NCBI GenBank assembly: GCA_023427865.1
Contig: JAEYZV010000540.1
Coordinates: forward strand, 1-12,648
From: Acidobacteriota bacterium
GTDB lineage: Bacteria > Acidobacteriota > Vicinamibacteria > Vicinamibacterales > Vicinamibacteraceae
DNA length: 12,648 nt
Direction of reading: 5' to 3'
Numbering within the stretch: the first letter of the stretch is position 1; each line of letters begins with the position of its first letter. Of the stretch, positions 6,457 to 12,648 are shown piece after piece. The position numbers were made by a program, and so were the translations under genes. The notes under the pieces are model-generated. The model made no database searches. It saw nothing but the letters and a program-made list of their open reading frames with translations, and was not told where the DNA came from.

Positions 6457-6533
6457 GCCTTCGTCGGTCGGCCTTCGGCCGTCGAGTCACCGGCATCTTC
6501 GAAGGCCGACGGCCGGACGCCGAAGGCCGGTCC
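6457..6533. repeat. GGCCTTCG repeat cluster and stem after the M13 gene
   Basis: The octamer GGCCTTCG occurs directly at 6457-6464 and 6470-6477 and inverted at 6500-6507 and 6521-6528, all within 75 bp. The outer parts can pair: GGTCGGCCTTCGGCCGTC with GACGCCGAAGGCCGGTCC (6516-6533), with one bulge. It starts 15 bp after the peptidase stop codon, so it may act as a terminator or as a REP-like 3'-end element. Alternative pairings between the four copies are possible. Confidence 0.5.
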
Positions 6534-6583
6534 GTTTCACTGTTGACTTGCGCCGGCCGTCACGACCCTGATTGCATGGGGCG

Positions 6584-7534
6584 GTGACGGTCGACGCACG
6601 CAGCCACCACGCGGCACTCGAGCAGCTGAACGAGGCGGACGCCGCCGCCTGGCTGCGCTGCGCGCGCGCCGGCGACTTTGATGCCGCCTGGCGCCTCAGC
6701 GACCGCATCCTCGCGCGCGGCCGCCTGCGCGATCACACCGCGCCCCGCCACCACCAGCAGATCTGGGACGGCACGCCGTTGCAGGGACGCCGCGTGCTCG
6801 TCCGCTGCTACCACGGCCTCGGCGACACCCTGCAGTTCATCAGGTTCGCACCGCTCGTCCGGGCGGTCGCCCGCGAGGTCACCGTGTGGGCGCAGCCGGC
6901 GCTCGTCGATCTCCTCCGGGGCTCGCCCGGCATCGACAGGTTGCTCGAGCTCCACGAGGGCACACCGGACGTGGTCTTCGACGTCGACGTCGAAATCATG
7001 GAACTGCCGCACGTGTTCCGGACGACGCTGGCCACGATCCCCGCGGTCGTCCCGTACATCTCCGCACCGACGAGCGCGCTGACCGGAGCACGGCCTCGGG
7101 TCGGCATCACGTGGCGGGCGGGGGGCTGGGACGAACGCCGTTCGATCCCGTTCGCACAGGTCACCCGCCTGCTCGACGCCGTACCAGGCGCGTCGTGGTT
7201 CGCGCTGCAGCACGAGCCGCGGCCCACGGAGCGGCACGAGCACCTGCAGCCGCTCGACACGCGCGGCATCACGCCCACGGCGAGCCTGATGCAGGGGCTC
7301 GATCTCGTGATCACCATCGACAGCCTGCCGGCGCACCTCGCGGGTGCGCTTGGACGTCCGGTGTGGGCGCTGTTGCCGTGCGACGCCGATTGGCGGTGGA
7401 TGGCGGGCAGGCAGGACTCGCCGTGGTACCCGACGATGCGGCTGTTCCGCCAGCGCGAACCGGGGGCGTGGGACGAGGTGATCGACGCGGTCGTCGAGGC
7501 GCTGCAGGGCGGATGTCACGATCACGGTTCGTAG
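6584..7534 (+). CDS. GT9-like glycosyltransferase without TPR repeats
   Basis: This 316-residue protein belongs to the heptosyltransferase-like (GT9, GT-B fold) group usually found as the C-terminal domain of TPR-glycosyltransferase proteins. Family blocks are clear: IWDGTPLQGRRVLVRCYHGLGDTLQF (acceptor-side glycine loop), MELPHVFRTTL and PYI in the N-terminal Rossmann domain, then GITWRAGGWDERRSIP, WFALQHEP, LDLVITIDSLPAHLAGALGRPVW and DWRWMAGRQDSPWYPTMRLFRQ in the nucleotide-sugar domain. There are no TPR motifs; only about 60 helical residues precede the fold. The likely role is transfer of a sugar to a surface glycan, lipid or protein; donor and acceptor are unknown. The GTG at 6584 is chosen for a conventional N-terminus, with TTG 6572 in frame as an alternative; neither has a good Shine-Dalgarno. 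No glycan genes are adjacent. Confidence 0.87.
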   Translation: MTVDARSHHAALEQLNEADAAAWLRCARAGDFDAAWRLSDRILARGRLRDHTAPRHHQQIWDGTPLQGRRVLVRCYHGLGDTLQFIRFAPLVRAVAREVTVWAQPALVDLLRGSPGIDRLLELHEGTPDVVFDVDVEIMELPHVFRTTLATIPAVVPYISAPTSALTGARPRVGITWRAGGWDERRSIPFAQVTRLLDAVPGASWFALQHEPRPTERHEHLQPLDTRGITPTASLMQGLDLVITIDSLPAHLAGALGRPVWALLPCDADWRWMAGRQDSPWYPTMRLFRQREPGAWDEVIDAVVEALQGGCHDHGS

Positions 7535-7555
7535 CCGCCGGGCCTTGCCCGGCGG
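7535..7555 (+). terminator. Hairpin directly after the glycosyltransferase stop codon
   Basis: CCGCCGGGC (7535-7543) pairs perfectly with GCCCGGCGG (7547-7555) around a CTT loop, beginning on the base after the TAG. All nine pairs are G-C. There is no T-run, but the position between two convergent genes suits a terminator. Confidence 0.5.
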
Positions 7556-7610
7556 TCACGCGATCGTCGGGCCGCGCGCGACACGCCTACGTACGGGGGA
7601 AGTTGACGCA

Positions 7611-7639
7611 GACGCGCGCCGCCTCGTCGTCCGCGCGTC
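7611..7639 (-). terminator. Weak candidate hairpin after the response regulator
   Basis: GACGCGCG (7611-7618) and CGCGCGTC (7632-7639) form a perfect 8-bp stem with a 13-nt loop, 6 bp past the end of the minus-strand regulator gene. In sequence this GC-rich, chance pairing is possible. Confidence 0.25.
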
Positions 7640-7645
7640 GGTCGC

Positions 7646-8320
7646 TCAATCGAGGCGGATGAGGCCGCGGCGCGTGCCGACCTTCACCGCCTCCGTGCGG
7701 CTGGTCACGCCGAGCTTCTCGAACAGGTGCCCGAGGTGCGCCTTGACCGTCCGTTCGCTGATGCCGAGCTCCACGGCGATCTCCTTGTTGCTCTTGCCGT
7801 CGGCCATCGAGCGCAACGTCGCGAGCTCACGCGGCGTCAACTGCACGCGTGTGACCCGCTCGGCGAGCTTGGCGGCCGCCGCGGGCGCGAGGTAGGTGCG
7901 GCCCCCGAGCACCTCGTGGATGCAGGCGATGAGCGCGTCGGCGGCGATGTCCTTCAACACGTACGCCTTCGCGCCGGCGGTCAGTGCCCGGGCGATGTCC
8001 TCGTCCGAGTCGTACGTCGTGAGGATGATGACGCGCGCCTGCGCGTCGAGTTCGCGGATGCGCCGGATCGCCTCGACGCCTTCCATCACGGGCATGCGCA
8101 GGTCGAGCAGCACGACGTCAGGGCGATGCCGTTCGAACGCCTCGACGCCTTCGAGCCCGTTGGCGGCTTCGGCGACGACCTCCAGGTCGGGTTCCTGGTC
8201 GATGATGTTGGCCACACCCGTCCGCAGGAGCGCATGGTCGTCGACGATCAGCACACGTGCGCGCCGGGCCGCGGCCGGCGGCGTGGCTGGCGTCAGCGCC
8301 GCAAGATCACTCGGCGGCAT
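7646..8320 (-). CDS. NarL/LuxR-family two-component response regulator
   Basis: This is a cytoplasmic DNA-binding regulator of 224 residues, activated by phosphotransfer from the kinase encoded just upstream. After an Ala/Pro-rich leader of about 20 residues comes a receiver domain: acidic pair Asp27/Asp28, phospho-acceptor Asp73 in VVLLDLRMP, switch Thr101 and Lys123 in YVLKD. The C-terminal LuxR helix-turn-helix (about 157-220) shows LTPRELATLRSMADGKSNKE, then ELGISERTVKAHLGHLFEKL. Its start overlaps the 3' end of the kinase gene by 14 bp, and GGAG lies 7 nt before the ATG inside that gene, so translation is probably coupled. Regulators of this family bind short inverted repeats. The palindrome at 9705-9720 upstream of the pair, and shared with the efflux operon, is the best local candidate target (inference). 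Confidence 0.95.
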   Translation of the reverse strand: MPPSDLAALTPATPPAAARRARVLIVDDHALLRTGVANIIDQEPDLEVVAEAANGLEGVEAFERHRPDVVLLDLRMPVMEGVEAIRRIRELDAQARVIILTTYDSDEDIARALTAGAKAYVLKDIAADALIACIHEVLGGRTYLAPAAAAKLAERVTRVQLTPRELATLRSMADGKSNKEIAVELGISERTVKAHLGHLFEKLGVTSRTEAVKVGTRRGLIRLD

Positions 8321-9629
8321 GGCGGGCTCCAGGGATGGAGAACGACGGCGGGTCCCACGCCAGCACCACTTCGGTGCCCGCGCGTGGTGCCGTGACGATC
8401 GTCAGGGCGGCGCCCAGGCGGTCGGCGCGCTCCTGCATGCTCGTGAGGCCGAACCCCCACGTGCCGCGATCCTCCGCGATCCCGCGCCCATCGTCGGCGA
8501 TCGAGAGCCGCAGGCCGACGCCGCGCACCGACGCGGCGCGCACGGTGATGTGGCGGGCCCGCGCATGGCGCACGGCGTTGGTCAGCGCCTCCTGCGCGAT
8601 GCCGAGCACCTCGCGCTCGAGGCCGCCCATGCACGGCAGCTCGTCGACCTTCAACTCGATCGGGATTTCCGTCGTGCGACGTACGAGCGCTACCGTCTGC
8701 GTCAGCATGGCCGCCAGGTCGGCGTCGCCGGCCGTGCGCGGGCGCAGCGTGCCCACGGACCGCCGCGCTTCGATCATGTGGGAGCGCGCGAGATCCACGG
8801 CGGTCTCGATGCTGCACCTGACCTGCGCGGGCAGGTCGGGCGCGGCGCGCTGGGCCGCCTGCAGCTGCATGAGGATGGCGGCGAAGCCCTGCGTCAGCGT
8901 GTCGTGGATGTCGCGGGCGATGCGGTTGCGTTCCTCGAGCATCGCCTGCCGGCGCGCCTCGAGCCTGCTGCGCTCGGCCTGGCGGTTCTGGTGAAGCGCG
9001 AGCGTCGCCTGGCGTGCGGTTGCGTCGATGACGGCACGCCGCCAGGTCGAGCAGTCGCCCGACTGCGCGGTCGCCAGCGCAATCCAGCCCAGTGTGGTCG
9101 GTCCCAGCACGAGTGGTGCGGCAAGGATCGACGCCACGCCGGACTCCTCGCTGAAGCGCCGCACGGCTTCGGGGAGTCGGGGATCGTCGCCGGCGTACTC
9201 GGTCGTGCTGCTCCATCCCGGCGCGTACGTACGCAGGTGCGTGGCCATGGCCACCCGCGGCATCGCGAGCTCGTCCCAGCCCTCGCTGTCGGCCGTGTGG
9301 AAACGCCCGCCGATGTAGGCCATCCACATGTCGCAGCACTCCCCATCGTCGTCGAGCAGCCAGACGCCACAGGCGTGGCTGTCGCAGTTCTCCACGAGCG
9401 ACTTGATGAAGCCCTTGAAGTAGCCCTGGATGTCCTTGCCGGTGACGAGCAGATCGAGCGCGAGCTGCACGGCATCGTTCTGGATGTGCGCCATGCACTC
9501 GGCGCGCCGGCGCTCGTCGATGGCGCGGTCGAGCGCGCGGGTCAGGGCGGCGACGCGATCCCGCACCGGCGCGTGTGCCGCGGGGTCGAGCTCGAGCATG
9601 GTCGGGTTGAGGTCGGTCAGTGCATCCAT
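8307..9629 (-). CDS. Cytoplasmic GAF-domain sensor histidine kinase (HisKA_3 type)
   Basis: A soluble kinase of 440 residues with no signal peptide or membrane segment, so it senses an internal cue. Residues about 20-55 are helical, about 60-215 form a GAF-like domain, and the dimerisation/phospho-acceptor helix follows with EERNRIARDIHDTLTQGF (His242). The HATPase domain has QEALTNAVRHA (N-box Asn351), ADDGRG (379-383) and WGFGLTSMQERADRLG. This architecture pairs with NarL-type regulators, and its partner is the overlapping downstream gene. The sensor region is unusually Cys-rich: Cys45, Cys82, Cys87, Cys98, Cys99 and Cys193, with His85 and His111 close by, which could mean a redox or metal-linked signal (inference). 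The ATG at 9629 is preferred, with AGGA 7 nt upstream; an in-frame GTG at 9635 is possible. Confidence 0.94.
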   Translation of the reverse strand: MDALTDLNPTMLELDPAAHAPVRDRVAALTRALDRAIDERRRAECMAHIQNDAVQLALDLLVTGKDIQGYFKGFIKSLVENCDSHACGVWLLDDDGECCDMWMAYIGGRFHTADSEGWDELAMPRVAMATHLRTYAPGWSSTTEYAGDDPRLPEAVRRFSEESGVASILAAPLVLGPTTLGWIALATAQSGDCSTWRRAVIDATARQATLALHQNRQAERSRLEARRQAMLEERNRIARDIHDTLTQGFAAILMQLQAAQRAAPDLPAQVRCSIETAVDLARSHMIEARRSVGTLRPRTAGDADLAAMLTQTVALVRRTTEIPIELKVDELPCMGGLEREVLGIAQEALTNAVRHARARHITVRAASVRGVGLRLSIADDGRGIAEDRGTWGFGLTSMQERADRLGAALTIVTAPRAGTEVVLAWDPPSFSIPGARHAAE

Positions 9630-9651
9630 GGTCACGTCCTGCGCGCCCTCG

Positions 9652-9657
9652 ATTATG
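9652..9657 (-). promoter_or_regulatory. Candidate -10 of the kinase-regulator operon
   Basis: On the minus strand CATAAT matches TATAAT at five of six positions, 22 nt upstream of the kinase ATG. Transcription would start near 9645. The -35 region (TCGCCA) is poor, as at an activator-dependent promoter. The palindrome at 9705-9720 would be centred near -68. Confidence 0.4.
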
Positions 9658-9704
9658 CGGGAGCCGACCGCTGCTGGCGATGGGCTGTCGGACCGACGCC
9701 GGCA

Positions 9705-9720
9705 TTGGACGAAAGTCCAA
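9705..9720. promoter_or_regulatory. Perfect 16-bp palindrome between the two-component pair and the efflux operon
   Basis: TTGGAC-GAAA-GTCCAA has 6-bp perfect arms around 4 bp, in the 261-bp divergent spacer. It lies 76 bp from the kinase start and 170 bp from the membrane-fusion protein start. The geometry suits a dimeric LuxR/NarL-type regulator such as the one encoded next door. As RNA it could also fold into a short stem with a GAAA tetraloop, but no transcript is evident here. Confidence 0.5.
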
Positions 9721-9890
9721 CTGCCTGATCGGCTCGACGGCCGGGGCGTGCCTGCGACCTTCGCCCGGTCTTCACGTGCGTCCTCTGCCCGATTGTCGCC
9801 AGCCGCCGACGACGCGATGCTTGTCGGGCCATGTTCCTGTCTCTCCAGCCCTCATATGTAACCAATTCCCTTCGCGACGGGAACCCGCCG

Positions 9891-11039
9891 ATGCTGCGGC
9901 TGCTCCGTCGTCTCATCGCGCTCGTGCTGGCCCTGGCAGCCGCGATGGCGATGGCGGCCTGCACGAGCACGTCGGCGCAACCGGCCGACCCGCTGCTGCC
10001 CACCGTGACGGTCGCGCGGGCGATCGCTCGCGAGATCACCGAATGGGACGAGTTCACCGGCCGCCTCGAGGCGGTGAACACCGTGGAGGTGCGACCGCGC
10101 GTCTCCGGCTACGTCTCTCAGGTGCACTTCCGCGAGGGTGCCCTGGTGCGCAAGGGCGACCTGCTGTTCCAGATCGATGCGCGTCCGTTCCAGGCCGAGG
10201 TCGACCGGCTGCGCGCCGAGCTGCAGCGCGCCCGCGCCACGCAGGAGCGCGCCCGCTCCGAACTGGCGCGGGCCCGGCGCCTGACGAGCGAGAACGCGAT
10301 GGCCGGCGAGGAGTTCGAGCGGCGAGCCTCGTTCGCCGACGAATCGGTCGCGGAGGTCGCCGCAGTGGAAGCCGCCCTGCGTGCAGCGGAGCTGAACCTG
10401 GAGTTCACGCGCGTGGTGGCGCCGATTGGCGGGCGCGTGGGTCGTGCCATCGTCACCGAGGGCAACCTCGTGTCGAGCGGCCCGGGGGAGGCCACGCTGC
10501 TTACGACCGTCGTCTCGCTCGATCCGATCTACGCCACCTTCGATGCCGACGAGCAGACGTTCCTCGAGCACGCCGCCGAGGCCAGGAGCCACGGCCGGCA
10601 GCGACCCGGTGACCTGCCGATCCGCATGGCACTGGCCGGCGACACGGAGTTCGGTCGCGAGGGGCGCCTGCACTTCCTCGACAACCAGCTCGACCCGACC
10701 ACGGGAACGATTCGCGCCCGCGCGCTGTTCGACAACGAGGATGGCGTCCTGACGCCCGGGCTCTTCGTCCGCATCCGGATGCCCGGCCAACGCGCCTACA
10801 CGGCCACGCTCGTCGAGGACCGCGCCGTCGGCACCGACCTCGACAAGCGGTTCGTGTACACGCTCGATGCCGAGGGTCTCGTGGCCGCCAGCCCCGTCGT
10901 GCTCGGGCCGCTCGTGGACGGGCTGCGGGTCGTGCGGAGCGGGCTCGACGCGGGTGCCGTCGTTGTCGTCAACGGCCAGCAGCGGGTACGGCCCGGCGTC
11001 AAGGTCCGCGCCGAGCAGGCGGTCGAGGAGGCGCAGTGA
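9891..11039 (+). CDS. RND efflux periplasmic membrane-fusion lipoprotein (AcrA/MexA type)
   Basis: This is the periplasmic adaptor that links an inner-membrane RND pump to an outer-membrane channel. The 382-residue product has a hydrophobic signal ending MAAC (Cys24), a slightly unusual but acceptable lipobox, so lipid anchoring is likely. The membrane-proximal strand ITEWDEFTGRLEAVNTVEVR leads to the barrel-sandwich half motif VRPRVSGYVSQVHFREGALV and KGDLLFQIDARPF. An Arg/Ala/Glu-rich coiled-coil hairpin spans about 100-170, then the second lipoyl half (TRVVAPIGGRVGR), the beta-barrel (DPIYATFDADEQTFL, LDNQLDPTTGTIRARALFDN, LTPGLFVRIRMP) and the C-terminal domain. ATG 9891 is chosen because the lipoprotein signal begins there; the in-frame ATG at 9831 would add a non-signal extension. 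Its TGA overlaps the pump's GTG by 3 bases, so the two are one operon. Confidence 0.94.
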   Translation: MLRLLRRLIALVLALAAAMAMAACTSTSAQPADPLLPTVTVARAIAREITEWDEFTGRLEAVNTVEVRPRVSGYVSQVHFREGALVRKGDLLFQIDARPFQAEVDRLRAELQRARATQERARSELARARRLTSENAMAGEEFERRASFADESVAEVAAVEAALRAAELNLEFTRVVAPIGGRVGRAIVTEGNLVSSGPGEATLLTTVVSLDPIYATFDADEQTFLEHAAEARSHGRQRPGDLPIRMALAGDTEFGREGRLHFLDNQLDPTTGTIRARALFDNEDGVLTPGLFVRIRMPGQRAYTATLVEDRAVGTDLDKRFVYTLDAEGLVAASPVVLGPLVDGLRVVRSGLDAGAVVVVNGQQRVRPGVKVRAEQAVEEAQ

Positions 11040-12648
11040 ACATCTCCCGCTTCTTCGTCGACCGGCCGATCTTCGCGGCCGTCCTGTCGCTGCTCATCAC
11101 GATCGCGGGAGCACTCTCGCTGCTCGTGCTGCCGGTGAGCGAGTACCCCAGCGTCGTCCCGCCGACGGTCGTCGTGCGCGGCACCTACCCGGGAGCCAAC
11201 CCTCGCACGATCGCCGAGACGGTCGCTGCGCCGCTCGAGCAGCAGATCAACGGCGTCGAGGGCATGCTCTACATGTTCTCGCAGTCCACGGCCGACGGCC
11301 TGCTGACGCTGACCGTCACCTTCGCGCTCGGCACCGACCTCGACAACGCGCAGGTGCAGGTGCAGAACCGCGTGGCGCAGGCGCTGCCGCGCCTGCCCCC
11401 CGAAGTGCAGCGCAGCGGCGTCACCACCGAGAAGGCCTCGTCGGACCTGATGATGGTGGTGCACATGGTGTCGCCGGACCAGCGGTACGACATGCTGTAC
11501 CTGTCGAACCTGGCACACCTGCAGGTGAAGGACGAGCTCGCGCGCATCGAGGGCGTCGGCAGCGTGCAGATCTTCGGCGCCGGCGAGTACAGCATGCGCG
11601 TCTGGCTCGACCCCGATCGCCTGGCCGCACGCGAACTCACCGCCACCGATGTCGTGCGGGCCATCCGCGAGCAGAACGTGCAGGTGGCGGCCGGCGTCCT
11701 CGGCGCTCCGCCGGCGCCGAGCGACGCCACGTTCCAGCTCCTCGTCAACGCGCAGGGGCGACTGAGCACCGAGGAGGAGTTCTCGGAGATCGTCGTGCGC
11801 GCGACGCCGGAAGGCCAGATCACGCGGGTGCGCGACGTCGGACGCGTGGAGCTCGGATCCAACCGCTACGCACTGCGCAGCCTGCTGGACAACAAGCCTG
11901 CGGTGGCCATCGGCATCTCGCAGCGCCCCGGATCGAACGCGCTGCAGGCCTCGGCGGACGTCCGCGCCCGCATGGACGCCCTTCAGCAGTCGTTCCCACA
12001 GGGCGTCGAGTACCGCATCGAGTACGACCCGACGATCTACGTCCGCAAGTCGATCCATGCCGTCGTGACGACGCTGTTCGAGGCGATCGTCCTCGTGGTG
12101 ATCGTCGTGCTCGTGTTCCTGCAGACGTGGCGCGCGTCGATCATCCCGCTCGTCGCGGTGCCGGTATCGCTCGTCGGCACGTTCGCGGTGATGCTCGGCC
12201 TCGGGTTCTCGCTCAACACGCTGTCGCTCTTCGGCCTCGTCCTCTCGATCGGTATCGTGGTCGACGATGCGATCGTCGTGGTGGAGAACGTCGAACGCCA
12301 TATCGAGCTGGGCCTGTCGCCGATCGCGGCGACGCGGAAGGCGATGGACGAAGTCTCGGGGCCGATTATCGCGATTGCGCTGGTGCTGTGCGCCGTCTTC
12401 ATCCCGACGGCGTTAATAAGCGGCCTGACCGGCCTGTTCTACCGCCAGTTCGCGCTGACGATCGCGATCTCGACGGTGATCTCCGCGTTCAACTCGCTGA
12501 CGCTGAGCCCGGCACTGGCGTCGCGGCTGCTGCTCGCGCACGGCTCGCCGCGCGACCGCGTCCAGCGCGCGATCGATCGCGTCTTCGGCTGGTTTTTCAC
12601 GCGCTTCAACCGGTTCTTCAACCGGGCGTCGGGCGGCTACGCCAACAG
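11036..12648 (+). CDS. RND efflux inner-membrane pump, HAE1 type (AcrB/MexB-like), truncated by the window
   Basis: This is a proton-driven multidrug or hydrophobe exporter of the inner membrane; only the first 537 of about 1040 residues are in the window. It opens with NISRFFVDRPIFAAVLSLLI (TM1) and LPVSEYPSVVPPTVVV. The porter loop follows, with YPGANPRTIAETVAAPLEQQINGVEGMLYM, QNRVAQALPRLPPEVQRSGV and SSDLMMVVHM. The TM2-TM6 bundle begins near residue 340. TM4 carries GIVVDDAIVVVENVERH with the proton-relay Asp410/Asp411 (equivalent to AcrB Asp407/408), and FYRQFALTIAIST follows. The GTG start shares GTGA with the upstream stop and has GAGGAGG 4 nt before it, so coupling is strong. No outer-membrane factor gene is seen up to the edge; it may follow. 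Substrates cannot be inferred. Confidence 0.96.
   Translation, partial: MNISRFFVDRPIFAAVLSLLITIAGALSLLVLPVSEYPSVVPPTVVVRGTYPGANPRTIAETVAAPLEQQINGVEGMLYMFSQSTADGLLTLTVTFALGTDLDNAQVQVQNRVAQALPRLPPEVQRSGVTTEKASSDLMMVVHMVSPDQRYDMLYLSNLAHLQVKDELARIEGVGSVQIFGAGEYSMRVWLDPDRLAARELTATDVVRAIREQNVQVAAGVLGAPPAPSDATFQLLVNAQGRLSTEEEFSEIVVRATPEGQITRVRDVGRVELGSNRYALRSLLDNKPAVAIGISQRPGSNALQASADVRARMDALQQSFPQGVEYRIEYDPTIYVRKSIHAVVTTLFEAIVLVVIVVLVFLQTWRASIIPLVAVPVSLVGTFAVMLGLGFSLNTLSLFGLVLSIGIVVDDAIVVVENVERHIELGLSPIAATRKAMDEVSGPIIAIALVLCAVFIPTALISGLTGLFYRQFALTIAISTVISAFNSLTLSPALASRLLLAHGSPRDRVQRAIDRVFGWFFTRFNRFFNRASGGYAN

Noticed and set aside
4271..6496. A 741-codon open frame antisense to the M13 gene
   Set aside because: It is rich in Arg, Val, His and Gly with no family motif, and mirrors the well-supported peptidase frame. 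Such antisense frames are common at this GC content.
6543..6574. TTGACT as the -35 of the glycosyltransferase gene
   Set aside because: No acceptable -10 hexamer lies 16-18 bp downstream.
9705..9720. Small RNA or riboswitch interpretation of the GAAA-capped stem
   Set aside because: A lone 6-bp stem without a promoter, further helices or a terminator is better read as a protein-binding palindrome.
7896..9728. A 610-codon plus-strand frame across the kinase and regulator genes
   Set aside because: Its translation is low-complexity and Arg/Ala/His-rich, and it covers two genes with unmistakable domain motifs on the other strand.
10796..12301. A 501-codon antisense frame in the RND pump
   Set aside because: Asp/His/Arg/Glu-rich shadow of the conserved pump frame, with no recognisable domain.

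Overview
This is a GC-rich, densely coding chromosomal window. Its gene content fits a soil or biofilm Gram-negative bacterium: a PEP-CTERM surface protein, lipobox-bearing lipoproteins, an M13 metallopeptidase-family protein and an HAE1-type RND efflux pump. The composition and mix resemble Acidobacteriota (Vicinamibacteria-like), but this is an inference because the window has no rRNA or other phylogenetic marker. I see no tRNA, rRNA, CRISPR array, insertion sequence or prophage gene.

Layout. At the left edge a minus-strand gene for a membrane-anchored sensor-like protein runs off the window (1-335). It is divergent from a plus-strand choice-of-anchor-L / PEP-CTERM surface protein (738-1646). 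The 402 bp between them carry a near-consensus sigma-54 -24/-12 element, and just upstream of it an AT-rich dyad. A strong hairpin closes that gene. Next comes nicotinate phosphoribosyltransferase (1852-3147), apparently leaderless behind an extended -10. A small HicB-like ORF follows and converges on a minus-strand BDH2/DHRS6-type short-chain dehydrogenase. A single inverted repeat supplies the stop codons of both convergent genes.

Divergent from the dehydrogenase is a lipoprotein of the M13 (neprilysin/PepO) family (4394-6442). It is full length, but the first zinc-ligand His of HExxH is Pro. A stem-forming cluster of GGCCTTCG repeats separates it from a TPR-less GT9-like glycosyltransferase (6584-7534).

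The right third holds a minus-strand two-component pair with overlapping genes: a cytoplasmic GAF/HisKA_3 histidine kinase and a NarL/LuxR-type response regulator. It is divergent from an RND efflux operon of lipoprotein membrane-fusion protein and inner-membrane pump, with start and stop codons overlapping by 4 bp; the pump is cut by the window edge. A perfect 16-bp palindrome (TTGGAC-GAAA-GTCCAA) lies in the shared intergenic region and is a good candidate operator for the adjacent regulator. This makes the pair a plausible local controller of the pump.

I see no clearly new multi-gene system. The most unusual items are the zinc-ligand-defective M13 protein, the sigma-54 promoter on the PEP-CTERM gene, the palindrome between the two-component pair and the pump, and the cysteine-rich GAF sensor.
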